Notes: a model not told the origin generated them from the sequence alone. Positions 35,175 through 43,672 are shown, counted from the stretch's first letter. The stretch is 64,000 nucleotides of DNA from Fictibacillus barbaricus (GCF_014635025.1 NZ_BMCE01000001.1:1612001-1676000), one strand, 5' to 3'. Numbers and translations are program-made.

Positions 35175-35989
35175 TTCACACTACCTAACTCTTCTGATCG
35201 TTTGACCGCTTTTTTAATGCAGGCTAGGAAAGCATCTTGAACTTGGTATTGATCGAGCTTGCCGATTCCCGCCTCAGTTGTACCGCCAGGACTGGTCACC
35301 TTTTTTCTGAGCTCGATTGGGGATTCGGATGTTTGTTTAAGCATAAGAGATGCTCCTAGCAATGTCTGAGAAATTAGTGTTTTCGCTTCTTCATGCGAAA
35401 GGCTCAATTCTTCAGCAGCTTTTTGCATGGCTTCAGCCACATAATAGATATAAGCTGGACCGCTTCCAGAGAGTCCTGTTACGATATGAAGCTTTTCCTC
35501 TGGCACGAGTGTAACTGTTCCGATCGTCTCAAACAGTTCAAGGGATTTTTCTACATGTTCTGCTGTCGCGAACCTACCCGCAGATAGGGCAGTTGCTGAA
35601 TGTCCAATAGCCGCTGATGTATTCGGCATGGCCCTGATGAGAGGATTTTCATTCTTGATCCATTCTGTAAGTGTATGTGTCGAGATACCTGCCATCACAG
35701 AAATAAGAAGCTGGTTCTTTCGAATAAATGGCTTGAGGCCTTTTACAGCATCCATAGCATCTTTTGGCTTTACTGCAAGAATGATGATATCTGCATCTGT
35801 GACGGCTTCTTCTATGGTCGATGCTGGCATTACGCCATATTTATAATGGAGTTCTTTGACCCGCTCTGTGTTATTTCGATTTTTAATCGTTATTAAATTT
35901 GCATTGCATTTTTTTGTTTTAATTAAACCTTCCATAATGGCCTCCGCCATTGCACCGGCCCCAATAAACGCTATTCTTTCTTTTTCCAC
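35171..35989 (-). CDS. proI: Pyrroline-5-carboxylate reductase
   Basis: ProI performs the last step of proline synthesis, reducing pyrroline-5-carboxylate with NAD(P)H. The 272-residue product starts with the Rossmann motif IAFIGAGAMAEAIMEGL and ends with the signature LSGSGPAYIYYVAEAM and SPGGTTEAGIGKLD. GTG 35989 has GAGGAGGG 7 bases upstream. A T-box riboswitch with a proline specifier lies directly upstream, so this is the copy expressed under proline starvation. It overlaps the end of convergent yqzG. Confidence 0.95.
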   Translation of the reverse strand: MEKERIAFIGAGAMAEAIMEGLIKTKKCNANLITIKNRNNTERVKELHYKYGVMPASTIEEAVTDADIIILAVKPKDAMDAVKGLKPFIRKNQLLISVMAGISTHTLTEWIKNENPLIRAMPNTSAAIGHSATALSAGRFATAEHVEKSLELFETIGTVTLVPEEKLHIVTGLSGSGPAYIYYVAEAMQKAAEELSLSHEEAKTLISQTLLGASLMLKQTSESPIELRKKVTSPGGTTEAGIGKLDQYQVQDAFLACIKKAVKRSEELGSVN

Positions 35990-36017
35990 AATAGATCCCT
36001 CCTCGAGTTTTTAAGTA

Positions 36018-36260
36018 TAAAAAAACTCCCAGTCCAGTCCTAATCAAAGGACGGATGGGAGTGATCCGTGGTACCACCTTTATTGGCAAAATGATTTGCC
36101 CGCTCAAAACTGTCTCTATCGCAGAACTGCGCCAGGTTTCTCTGGATTGCTCCAGGGCAGGTTCGGCAATTCCTTTCCGGTGAAATCTTTCAGCCTATGG
36201 ATTTCACTCTCTAAAATCGGGGGAAGATTGCTTACTGATCCCTTTCAACGCATTTTTATT
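36018..36260 (-). ncRNA. Proline-responsive T-box leader of proI
   Basis: On the minus strand the leader contains AAGGTGGTACCACGG (36080-36066), the T-box core, followed by a terminator with arms ACTCCCATCCGTCC and GGACTGGACTGGGAGT and seven Ts. Upstream are the stem I AGAGAGTG element and a specifier loop GAACCTG, in which CCU (36161-36159) codes proline. The base after UGG is U, which pairs with an A discriminator as in tRNA-Pro. Uncharged tRNA-Pro would stabilise the antiterminator and switch on proI. Confidence 0.9.
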
Positions 36261-36295
36261 GGCATAATTGGTATTTCTTTTATATTTTAAAAAAC

Positions 36296-36325
36296 ATTAT
36301 GCTATGATTTCTATATGTATGTCAA
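36296..36325 (-). promoter_or_regulatory. Sigma-A promoter of the proI T-box
   Basis: On the minus strand TTGACA (36325-36320) and CATAAT (36301-36296) are 18 bases apart, just upstream of the T-box. The promoter overlaps the region upstream of divergent yqjP. Confidence 0.75.
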
Positions 36326-36350
36326 CTAGTTATTTTATTTGGAGGAAAAG

Positions 36351-37328
36351 ATGACAAAACCATCCACCATTATCCCGATTACTCTTCCTACTCCATTTGA
36401 TGTAGGTCCTGTCAACTGTGTCCTCCTAAAAGGGGATGCCGTTACACTTATTGATTCCGGTGCAAAGACCGAAGAAAGCAGAGAAGTTCTTCTTTCCTCG
36501 CTAAAGGAAAACGGAGTCACACTTGCAGATTTAGATCAATATATCTGTACACATTATCATCCAGATCATGCTGGTCTTTCAAAAGAGATCCAACAAGCAG
36601 GTGTTCAAACACTTATGCTTCAAGAAGCCGTTCCATATGTTAGCGGAAACAGTGAATTTATTGAATGGGGAGAATCATTCTATACAGAGCTATATCGTTC
36701 TTTTGGCGTACCCGATGCATTGGGAAGGCTAGAATTATTAAAGCTTCGAAAATACAGAACGTTCTCAGCTCCTTTTGTGCCAGACATCACACCGATGCCA
36801 GGGGATGCTGTGCTTGGTCATGAAGGATTCACTTTTCTAAAGACTCCCGGTCATGCACCAGATCACCTATCACTTTATAATGAGGAGCAAGGTATTATGA
36901 TCGGCGGGGATGTCCTCTTGCCGCATATCTCATCCAACGCTCTTTTAGAACCCCCTGCATTAAATGACGCGGAACGGCCTAGAACACTGCTTCAGTACCG
37001 GGACACTCTTCACTATCTTTTAACTTTAAACTTGGGGTTGGTGTATCCTGGGCATGGCGAACCTTTTTCGAACGCTCATGATTTAATCAGAAAAAGACTT
37101 CAAGACCATCTGGAGCGCGCGAAAGCGATTGAACATTTATTAAGTGATGAGCCTTTAACCGTTTTTGAACTGTGTGCACGTCTTTTTCCGAAGGTATATG
37201 AAAAACAATTAGGATTAGTAGTATCAGAAGTTGCGGGACATCTTGACCTTCTTCATTCTGAATCAAGAGTTTCACATGATAAAGAGAATCATGTATTTTA
37301 TTTTCGCAGAACGGGAGCTATACGATGA
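36351..37328 (+). CDS. yqjP: Metallo-beta-lactamase fold hydrolase (YqjP)
   Basis: This 325-residue protein has the MBL-fold metal site: LIDSGAKT, ICTHYHPDHAGLSKEI (H-x-H-x-D-H), KTPGHAPDHLSLY, MIGGDVLL and YPGHGEPF. A C-terminal winged-helix-like extension (about 255-325, DEPLTVFELCARLFPKVY) is of the type found in the lactamase-B/thioesterase group. Substrate is unknown; thioesters or similar small esters are possible. ATG 36351 follows GGAGG; TTG 36339 overlaps the ribosome site and is unlikely. The stop overlaps the yqjQ start (ATGA). Confidence 0.88.
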   Translation: MTKPSTIIPITLPTPFDVGPVNCVLLKGDAVTLIDSGAKTEESREVLLSSLKENGVTLADLDQYICTHYHPDHAGLSKEIQQAGVQTLMLQEAVPYVSGNSEFIEWGESFYTELYRSFGVPDALGRLELLKLRKYRTFSAPFVPDITPMPGDAVLGHEGFTFLKTPGHAPDHLSLYNEEQGIMIGGDVLLPHISSNALLEPPALNDAERPRTLLQYRDTLHYLLTLNLGLVYPGHGEPFSNAHDLIRKRLQDHLERAKAIEHLLSDEPLTVFELCARLFPKVYEKQLGLVVSEVAGHLDLLHSESRVSHDKENHVFYFRRTGAIR

Positions 37329-38116
37329 GTACACTCAAAGGTAAAGTGATCCTGATTACAGGAGCGTCTGGTGGACTGGGGGCCCACCTTGCTATGGATG
37401 TGGCTAAAAAAGGGGCTACTCCTATCTTGACCGCAAGAAGAGAAGAGCAATTAAAAGTGGTCCAGGATGCGATCCTAAAAGAGACAAATAGGATGGCCCC
37501 TTATTATATACTAGATGTTTCGAATCCTGACAGCGTAGATAAGGTTGTTTCCCAGATTTTGCAGGAGCATCAACGTATACATATTTTAGTCAACAATGCG
37601 GGTTATGGGATCTTCGAAGAGTTTGTTGAAGCACCTTGGAAGAATATCGAGGGGATGTTTTCAACCAATGTATTGGGACTGATGGCCTGTACGAGAGCTG
37701 TTCTGCCCCATATGCTTCAAAAGGGAAGCGGGCATATCATAAATATTGCTTCTCAAGCCGGTAAGATTTCAACACCAAAATCAAGTGTGTATGCTGCTAC
37801 AAAACATGCTGTACTAGGGTTCTCGAACGGGCTGCGCCTGGAAGTGGCACATAAAGGTGTTGATGTAACAACTATCAATCCAGGACCGATCGCGACTGAT
37901 TTCTTCACGCTGGCTGATCAGTCAGGCAATTATGTGAAAAACGTCCAAAAACTGATGCTGCGGCCTTCCCGTGTTTCAGAAAAAATCGTTAAAGCGATGG
38001 AACGTCCCGTACGTGAGATCAACTTGCCGTGGTGGATGAACGTAGGGAGCACCATGTATCAAGTGATGCCAAAATTAATTGAAACGCTAGGCGGAAAATC
38101 ATTCCGCCAAAAATAA
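37325..38116 (+). CDS. yqjQ: Short-chain dehydrogenase/reductase (YqjQ)
   Basis: This 263-residue SDR has the cofactor loop TGASGGLG, the structural NNAG motif, a catalytic Ser in INIASQAG and the YAATK pair. RREE after the second beta strand hints at NADP(H) preference. The substrate is not evident. It overlaps yqjP by 4 bases (ATGA), so both are made together, which suggests one small pathway for a hydrolysed and then reduced or oxidised compound. The gene order yqjP-yqjQ is as in B. subtilis. Confidence 0.88.
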   Translation: MSTLKGKVILITGASGGLGAHLAMDVAKKGATPILTARREEQLKVVQDAILKETNRMAPYYILDVSNPDSVDKVVSQILQEHQRIHILVNNAGYGIFEEFVEAPWKNIEGMFSTNVLGLMACTRAVLPHMLQKGSGHIINIASQAGKISTPKSSVYAATKHAVLGFSNGLRLEVAHKGVDVTTINPGPIATDFFTLADQSGNYVKNVQKLMLRPSRVSEKIVKAMERPVREINLPWWMNVGSTMYQVMPKLIETLGGKSFRQK

Positions 38117-38149
38117 AGCAACCATAATAACATTATGTAAACTATCGAG

Positions 38150-38185
38150 CGAAACAGGTCCTGTTCTTAGAGGCAGAGCCTGTTT
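38150..38185. terminator. Bidirectional hairpin between yqjQ and yqzH
   Basis: AAACAGG (38150-38156) pairs with CCTGTTT (38179-38185), with A- and T-rich flanks on the respective sides; an internal ACAGGTCCTGT palindrome offers an alternative stem. Confidence 0.55.
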
Positions 38186-38386
38186 TTATTTTGTTGTGAA
38201 ATACTCATAAACCACATCTTGGATAATAGTGTATATGGCTTCCTCCTGATCGGTCTCACTCATCTGCCCTAGTATTTTTGTCTCGAGTTCAGTCCATTCT
38301 TCTTCTGTTAATATGCAGTCTTCTTCTTCCCATAAATAATTTTTTAAGGTCTGCAGGATCATTTTCCTTAACAATGAGCGGTTCAT
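38186..38386 (-). CDS. yqzH: YqzH-like small protein
   Basis: A 66-residue acidic protein: MNRSLLRKMILQTLKNYLWEEE, then CILTEEEWTELETKILGQM and TIIQDVVYEYFTTK. It appears helical and soluble. The TEEEW segment and the position beside the Y-family polymerase suggest YqzH, a small protein linked to the LexA regulon in B. subtilis. Here it is on the opposite strand to polY2. ATG 38386 has AAAGGGTG upstream; GTG 38395 falls inside that site. The family call rests on weak similarity plus context. Confidence 0.6.
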   Translation of the reverse strand: MNRSLLRKMILQTLKNYLWEEEDCILTEEEWTELETKILGQMSETDQEEAIYTIIQDVVYEYFTTK

Positions 38387-38478
38387 GATTTTCACCCTTT
38401 CTTTCCTTATAAATCCTAGACTTTTGGAATAAAAACGTCAATCTGCAAAATTTGCTGAAAAAATTACCATTGTTATAG

Positions 38479-38526
38479 GAACATACATTCGGTTAAAATG
38501 GGTATACATATAAAGAACAGATGTTC
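38479..38526. promoter_or_regulatory. Two LexA (SOS) boxes upstream of polY2
   Basis: GAACAGATGTTC (38515-38526) is a perfect GAAC-N4-GTTC operator. GAACATACATTC (38479-38490) has one mismatch. The boxes are 36 bases apart. TTGTTA (38470) and TAAAAT (38494) with an 18-base spacer form a likely promoter whose spacer holds the first box. LexA repression and induction by DNA damage are therefore expected. Confidence 0.85.
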
Positions 38527-38551
38527 GTAATATTGAAGGAGGTTGTGACAA

Positions 38552-39808
38552 ATGGACTATGATGAAATGCCGAAGCGTACCATCCTGTGCATGGATATGA
38601 AGAGTTTTTATGCAAGCTGCGCAGCTGTACGCTTAGGGTTAAATCCGCTGACGTGTCATTTGGCAGTAGTGGGGGATACAGAGAGGCAGGGCAGTGTCGT
38701 TCTGGCTGCATCTCCGCGTCTAAAAGCTGATTTCGGCATCCGGACAGGAAGCAGGCTGTTTGAGATCCCGAAAAATAAAGGCATCATGATCGTAAACGCA
38801 CAAATGGCTTTTTTCCTAGAGAGATCGATGGAAATCACGAAACTGCTGCATCGTTATGTCCCGCCTGAATCCATCCACACATACAGCGTAGATGAAAGTT
38901 TTCTTCAAGCAGATGGAACAGAAAAATTATGGGGAAGCGCACAAGATCTTGCAGAACGGATTCGCCGGGATATTTGGAGAGAGTTCGGATTACCGTGCGC
39001 GATTGGAATCGGTCCGAACATGCTCATGTCAAAGCTTTGTCTTGATCTTGAGGCAAAGAAAAAAGGCGTAGCCGAGTGGAGATACGAGGACGTAGAGACT
39101 AAACTTTGGCCGCTGGCTCCCCTTAGCAAGATGTGGGGAATCGGATCCCGAGTGGAGCGGGCGCTGAACAGGATGGGAATCGTGACGGTCGGTGATCTGG
39201 CGCACTATCCGCCCGAACTTTTAGAGAAAAAGTTCGGCATCATGGGAAGTCAGCTCTACTACCATGCATGGGGAGTGGATCTGTCTGAAATTGGTGCTCC
39301 TATTATGCAGGGACAGATCAGTTACGGGAAAAGTCAGATCTTACTCAGGGATTACACAGACTTAAACGAGATCAAACATGTCATTTTAGAGATGTGTGAA
39401 GAGGTGGCGAGGCGTGCAAGAAGGGCAAGAAAAGCAGGAAGAACGGTCAGCTTTGGCTTAGGATACAGCAAGGATGAAGGCGGAGGAGGCTTTTACCGGT
39501 CCAAGACGATCGACCAGCCATCCAATATCACGATGGAGCTTTACGGAGTCTGCCTCGAGTTGCTTCAAACCTTTTACCAGGGAGAGACGGTAAGAAAGAT
39601 CTCCATTACTCTTTCCAACGTGTGTGAGGATACGGAAACACAGCTCACTTTGTTTTCTTTAGATCATCCACAAAAAAGAAAAATCGGCTATGTGATGGAT
39701 GATATCAGGCAAAAATACGGATCTAACTCTCTTTTGCGGGCGGTTTCTTATACAAAAGGAGGAACAGCTTTATACAGAAGCCGTCTATTAGGCGGACATA
39801 AGGCTTAA
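38552..39808 (+). CDS. polY2: UvrX/PolY2-type Y-family DNA polymerase
   Basis: This 418-residue protein is the second Y-family polymerase of the window and belongs to the UvrX/YqjW group. Metal-binding motifs are CMDMKSFYASCAAV and YSVDESFLQAD; GIGPNMLMSKLCLDLEAKK and the HhH MWGIGSRVERALNRMGI follow. The C-terminal QLTLFSLD resembles a beta-clamp-binding motif. In B. subtilis the YqjW group contributes to UV mutagenesis. AAGGAGG precedes the ATG, and two LexA boxes lie upstream. The yolD-like gene 15 bases downstream completes the usual pair. Confidence 0.94.
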   Translation: MDYDEMPKRTILCMDMKSFYASCAAVRLGLNPLTCHLAVVGDTERQGSVVLAASPRLKADFGIRTGSRLFEIPKNKGIMIVNAQMAFFLERSMEITKLLHRYVPPESIHTYSVDESFLQADGTEKLWGSAQDLAERIRRDIWREFGLPCAIGIGPNMLMSKLCLDLEAKKKGVAEWRYEDVETKLWPLAPLSKMWGIGSRVERALNRMGIVTVGDLAHYPPELLEKKFGIMGSQLYYHAWGVDLSEIGAPIMQGQISYGKSQILLRDYTDLNEIKHVILEMCEEVARRARRARKAGRTVSFGLGYSKDEGGGGFYRSKTIDQPSNITMELYGVCLELLQTFYQGETVRKISITLSNVCEDTETQLTLFSLDHPQKRKIGYVMDDIRQKYGSNSLLRAVSYTKGGTALYRSRLLGGHKA

Positions 39809-39823
39809 GGAGGGGGAAGAACA

Positions 39824-40153
39824 GTGATTCGTGACAGAGGAACCATTAAGTGGACGGCAATGATGCTGCCAGAACACGTCAAAATGCTGAGAGACCATCA
39901 AGACGGTCTGGATTACGGAAGAAAACCCGAACTAGATGAACAAAAATATGAAGAATTTAATGAGGCGATCTGTATCGCGATGGAGGAGAATCACACACTG
40001 AAGTTTACGTATTTTGAAAGAGGAAGAAGTGCTGAAATAAAAGGCCGTGTTCACTACGTGGATGAATTTAAAAAGGAACTGCGCGTGATGGATGAAGCAG
40101 ACAGAGTGCATATCCTTAAGGTGACAGATATTATGGATATTGAATTCACATAA
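39824..40153 (+). CDS. yqjX: YolD-like protein (YqjX)
   Basis: This 109-residue protein is a YolD-like family member, nearly always encoded after UvrX-type polymerases (uvrX-yolD, yqjW-yqjX). It has IKWTAMMLPEHVKMLRDHQDGLDY near the N terminus and a C-terminal half with predicted beta strands (LKFTYFERGRSAEIKGRVHYVDEFKKELRV). Its role is not firmly known; an accessory function in translesion synthesis is plausible. GTG 39824 follows AAGGAGGGGG. It shares the SOS-controlled transcript of polY2. Confidence 0.88.
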   Translation: MIRDRGTIKWTAMMLPEHVKMLRDHQDGLDYGRKPELDEQKYEEFNEAICIAMEENHTLKFTYFERGRSAEIKGRVHYVDEFKKELRVMDEADRVHILKVTDIMDIEFT

Positions 40154-40163
40154 AAGCGGCTCG

Positions 40164-40206
40164 CAGCAAAAGGATAACGGATTTGTCCTTTTGCTGCCGG
40201 TCTGTT
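40164..40206 (+). terminator. Terminator after yqjX
   Basis: CAGCAAAAGGA (40164-40174) pairs perfectly with TCCTTTTGCTG (40186-40196); TCTGTTTTTG follows. Confidence 0.75.
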
Positions 40207-40279
40207 TTTGCGGAGCGGATCTATCTAGATATTTGCTGGATTACCAAGTTTGTACATAAGTTTGATTATCATCACATTA

Positions 40280-40317
40280 AAAAAAACTGGCCGAATTTAC
40301 TGAACCAGCTTTTTTCA
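40280..40317 (-). terminator. Terminator of the ZIP transporter gene
   Basis: On the minus strand GCTGG and CCAG(T) arms with a 15-base loop are followed by eight Ts, ending right next to the stop codon. Confidence 0.6.
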
Positions 40318-41049
40318 TCATCCGAAAATCTGTATTAAGTAGATCATGATCAACAACCCGGCAATAAAAGATAAGGTCGCTGAACGGGCGTGGCCATCGC
40401 CATGGCTTTCTGGGATAAGCTCTTTATAAACGATAAAAAGCATAGCACCAGCAGCAAAAGAAAGGCCATAAGGTACAAGGTTCTCAACATATGAAGTCAA
40501 GATAAACCCTAGCATCGCCGTTACGATTTCAACCGCTCCTGTTAACGTCGCAATAATGAAGGCTTTTACTCTGTTCATATTTTGTTGAATCAAAAAGAGC
40601 GCAACAAGCATCCCCTCTGGTGCGTTCTGAAGTCCGATCGCAAACGCAATCAAACCGCCTAGCGCATTATTATCACTCGCATAACTGACACCAACAGAAA
40701 GCCCTTCAGGCAAGTTGTGCAACGTGATGGCAGCGATCACGAGAAAAGCTTTAGCGTCAATGCCTTTGAAAATTTTAGAATGATCTAAATCAACATGCGG
40801 AACGAACCTTTCTAAAAGTAACAGTGTCAAGGTACCAAGGATGATACCGATTGTAAGAACGGTTAAGCTTGATAATTTTAAAGCTTGTGGAATCAAACTA
40901 AAAGTAGATGCAGCGACCATGATGCCTGCTGTAAGGGCAAGTAAAATGTCGCGGAACCGGTGTGTAACCTGTGACCAGAAGAGAACAGGCAAAGCACCAA
41001 ACCCGGTTGCTAATGCAGATAAAACACTTCCTAATAAAGCAGCTTCCAT
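40318..41049 (-). CDS. ZIP family metal transporter
   Basis: This 243-residue membrane protein has seven to eight hydrophobic segments. ZIP signatures are present: ITLHNLPEGLSVGVSY in segment IV and GLQNAPEGMLVAL in segment V, which carry the binuclear metal site, plus a PHVDLDHS loop. It belongs to the GufA-like branch. Zinc is the usual cargo, with iron or manganese possible. The gene stands alone, divergent from the autolysin gene. I see no clear Zur or Fur box in the 139-base shared gap. Confidence 0.88.
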   Translation of the reverse strand: MEAALLGSVLSALATGFGALPVLFWSQVTHRFRDILLALTAGIMVAASTFSLIPQALKLSSLTVLTIGIILGTLTLLLLERFVPHVDLDHSKIFKGIDAKAFLVIAAITLHNLPEGLSVGVSYASDNNALGGLIAFAIGLQNAPEGMLVALFLIQQNMNRVKAFIIATLTGAVEIVTAMLGFILTSYVENLVPYGLSFAAGAMLFIVYKELIPESHGDGHARSATLSFIAGLLIMIYLIQIFG

Positions 41050-41188
41050 TCAGTTACCCACCTTAGTCAAATATCCATTTTCTTAAAAATGGTCATATGG
41101 CTCTTTTAGTATACCGCCTTTTCCTTTTTAATAGAAGTAAGCACGTTTTAAGCGTGTTTTTTAAACGGAAGAATAAGAAGGTGACAAC

Positions 41189-42583
41189 TTGAAAGTTATT
41201 ATAATTGACCCGGGCCATGGAGGAAATGATCCAGGCGCGGTGAATAAAGATAATTTTGAAAAGGCATATAACCTGACAATCGCAAAGAAAGTTCAATCTT
41301 ATCTTCAAGCAGACTATGAAGCTACGGTAATTTTGACGCGTACAGCTGACACGGCATTATCGTTAGATGCAAGAACAGATTTAGCAAACAGAAACAATGC
41401 AGATCTGTATGTGTCCATACACCAGAACAGCGGTGGTGGAGAAGGCTTTGAGAGCTACGTATATCCAAGTGCTGGAGCTGAAACAAGAAGGATTCAAAAT
41501 GCTATACATGTACCGACTGCAGCAGTAATGACGAAATACGGTGCTAGAAATAGAGGAGAAAAACAGGCGAATTTTCATGTCCTCCGTGAGACCAAAATGC
41601 CTGCTGTCTTATTAGAAGTTCTATTTTTAGATAACGAGAAGAATATCGCCCTTTTAAAAAGAGAAGACTTTCAAAACGAAGTATCTAGGGCGATCGCCAC
41701 AGGTATAGCCCAGGGTCTTTCACTCAAAAAAAAGCAGCCACAAACAAAAGGGGACTTTGCCGTTATCGCAGGTGCATTCGAACAAAAGCAAAATGCAAGT
41801 GATAGAGCCGCTTTTTTGGCAAATCAAAAGATTACAACATTTATAGATGAGGTATTAATAGGAAATAAAACCTATTACAGAGTACAAGCCGGAGCTTTTC
41901 AAGAAAGGTTGAATGCTGAGAACTTTGTCAGGAAGATTCGTTCTTTAGGCGTACCAGATGCATATGTCCTCGTAAAAGATGAAATTGCTGCTCCAGCGCC
42001 GGCACCGAATCCGCCGGCACCACTACCTCCAGATCCAGCACCTCCTAAAGGGCTGACGATTGAAGGGGAAACATTATTGTCTGCGGTTGAGATGGAGAGG
42101 GTTGTTCAAAAGGTAAATCCGAGCGCGCCATCATTAGCAGCTCTTTATGAGCAGATTGGACAAGTGTACGGAATAAGAGGAGATGTCGCGTACGCTCAAG
42201 CTATACATGAGACAGGGTATTTCCGCTTTCAGGGCAGTGTCAAGGCCTCTCAGAACAACTTTGCCGGAATCGGAGCAACGGGTAAGAATGAATCAGCAGT
42301 GTTCCGCACACCACAAGAAGGCGTATTAGCGCATATTCAGCACTTGTTTGCATATAGTTCCACAAAACCGTTACCACCGCAATATCCTCTTGTTGACCCT
42401 AGGTTTCAACTCGTACAAAGGGGAAGTGCAATAACCTGGGCACAGCTAAATGGGAAATGGGCTGTGCCGGGAACAACGTACAGTACTATGATATTTGAAA
42501 TATACAAAAAGATGCTTGTTGATACGAAAACATCGCTTCAGGCAAGAATCAATACATTCAACACAAGACTAAATGAATTATAA
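41189..42583 (+). CDS. N-acetylmuramoyl-L-alanine amidase with SPOR and glucosaminidase domains
   Basis: This 464-residue protein combines an Amidase_3 domain (about 1-178; DPGHGG at 7-12, SIHQN, LLEVLFLDN), an SPOR domain (about 190-265; YYRVQAGAF), a Pro/Ala linker (about 268-292) and a C-terminal glucosaminidase domain (about 300-464; AQAIHETGYFRFQGSV, NNFAGIGA). It could cut both the peptide and the glycan of peptidoglycan. No signal peptide is present, as in CwlC, a mother-cell lysis enzyme of B. subtilis, so late sporulation release is a reasonable guess. The start is TTG 41189 behind AAGAAGGTG. I found no convincing sigma-K promoter. Confidence 0.9.
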   Translation: MKVIIIDPGHGGNDPGAVNKDNFEKAYNLTIAKKVQSYLQADYEATVILTRTADTALSLDARTDLANRNNADLYVSIHQNSGGGEGFESYVYPSAGAETRRIQNAIHVPTAAVMTKYGARNRGEKQANFHVLRETKMPAVLLEVLFLDNEKNIALLKREDFQNEVSRAIATGIAQGLSLKKKQPQTKGDFAVIAGAFEQKQNASDRAAFLANQKITTFIDEVLIGNKTYYRVQAGAFQERLNAENFVRKIRSLGVPDAYVLVKDEIAAPAPAPNPPAPLPPDPAPPKGLTIEGETLLSAVEMERVVQKVNPSAPSLAALYEQIGQVYGIRGDVAYAQAIHETGYFRFQGSVKASQNNFAGIGATGKNESAVFRTPQEGVLAHIQHLFAYSSTKPLPPQYPLVDPRFQLVQRGSAITWAQLNGKWAVPGTTYSTMIFEIYKKMLVDTKTSLQARINTFNTRLNEL

Positions 42584-42612
42584 AAAGCCGGTTTTATCTA
42601 CCGGCTTTTTCT
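42582..42612 (+). terminator. Terminator after the autolysin gene
   Basis: AAAAAGCCGG (42582-42591) pairs perfectly with CCGGCTTTTT (42601-42610). Confidence 0.9.
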
Positions 42613-42673
42613 AGTTATGAGGAAAATTAGCCAAAAAGGAATGAGATATTATAAAATAATAGCGAAATACCTC

Positions 42674-42922
42674 CTAAGATTTGCAGCTTGCAAATAGTCC
42701 TGAAGCAAGTATTCTTTCTTTCAGCTGAGTACTTGGTGGATCACAAATAATTTCGATCGGTTCATCCGGATAGATGGATAGTGCAATAATACCTAAAAAG
42801 CTCTTCCCATCAGCTGTCCGATCTCCTTTTTTAATATAGATCGATTCTTTGAAGCTGCCGGTTAGTTCAACGAGTTTGGCAGCACGCTCTGCATATATAG
42901 GTGCAGTTGCTTTTACGATCAT
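42674..42922 (-). CDS. HPr-fold protein lacking the phospho-histidine (paralog 1)
   Basis: This 82-residue protein follows the HPr pattern: a first strand MIVKATAP, then IYAERAAKLVELTGSF where HPr has IHARPATLLVQTASKF, and KSFLGIIALSIYPDEPIEII where HPr has KSIMGVMSLGI. The phosphorylated His15 of HPr is replaced by Tyr10, and the neighbouring Arg-Pro by Glu-Arg, so it cannot act in the PTS. Ser41 aligns with the regulatory Ser46, as in Crh. Regulation by HprK or a structural role is possible but unproven. The minus-strand ATG has AAAGGAGG upstream. It lies opposite the TVP38 gene, next to another HPr-like gene. Confidence 0.75.
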   Translation of the reverse strand: MIVKATAPIYAERAAKLVELTGSFKESIYIKKGDRTADGKSFLGIIALSIYPDEPIEIICDPPSTQLKERILASGLFASCKS

Positions 42923-43015
42923 TATAAATAACCTCCTTTGCCAATCACACTATGTATGGATATGTGCAGAAGAAGGAAAAATGCTTACTAAATGAATAAT
43001 TTTATGGAGGAGAAA

Positions 43016-43669
43016 ATGAAATTTACAAAAAAGTGGCTATTCATCGCCTTTTTTGTGGTGATCATAATGGTCTTGATTCTTTGGCTGCAAAAAAACTATA
43101 AAGGATTTAGTCCTGAAGAATTTAGAAATTGGATCTTACGGTGGGGATGGGTAGCACCGTTTATCTTTGTTGTACTCTATACCTTGAGGCCATTTGTGTT
43201 ATTTCCATCTTCCATTTTTGCTATTACAAGCGGCTTATCTTTTGGTTTTTATTGGGGATGTTTATATACATATCTTGGATCGCTAGGGGGAGGACTCCTA
43301 ACCTATTATGCGATTAACCGTTTTGGCCGGTTTAAAAAGAATAAACAATGGAAAAATGAAAAGTACGAGAAAGTCCGAAGCAAAATAGAAAGAGAAGGGT
43401 TTCGTTATGTTCTGTTATTGAGATTGTTACCGGTATTAAATTATGATCTTGTAAGTTATCTAACTTCATTAACTAAGGTAAAGTTCAAGGATTATGCGAT
43501 GGCAACAGCGATCGGCATCATTCCCGGTACAATCGCTTATACCTATCTGGGTACTTCCATGACATCAGGAAGCAAGGAAGTCATATGGATCGGAACAACC
43601 TTGCTTTTTGTAATTATAGGTTTGCCTCTTGTCTTTAAGAAAAAGATGAAGGCGAAGGTAGGTTTATAA
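43016..43669 (+). CDS. TVP38/TMEM64 (DedA-like) membrane protein
   Basis: This 217-residue protein has about five membrane segments and the SNARE-associated/VTT core: RPFVLFPSSIFAITSGLSFGFYWG, GSLGGGLLTYYAINRFGR and LLLRLLPVLNYDLVSYLTSLTKVKFKDY, then GIIPGTIAYTYLG. TVP38/DedA-type proteins are linked to lipid flipping and membrane homeostasis; the precise cargo is unknown here. ATG 43016 follows GGAGGAG; ATG 42992 upstream in frame has no ribosome site. It is flanked on both sides by minus-strand HPr-like genes. Confidence 0.87.
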   Translation: MKFTKKWLFIAFFVVIIMVLILWLQKNYKGFSPEEFRNWILRWGWVAPFIFVVLYTLRPFVLFPSSIFAITSGLSFGFYWGCLYTYLGSLGGGLLTYYAINRFGRFKKNKQWKNEKYEKVRSKIEREGFRYVLLLRLLPVLNYDLVSYLTSLTKVKFKDYAMATAIGIIPGTIAYTYLGTSMTSGSKEVIWIGTTLLFVIIGLPLVFKKKMKAKVGL

Positions 43670-43672
43670 AAG

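Noticed and set aside
41086-41188. Sigma-K promoter of the autolysin gene
   Set aside because: CATATGGCT only partly fits CATANNNTA and no AC -35 element is placed correctly.
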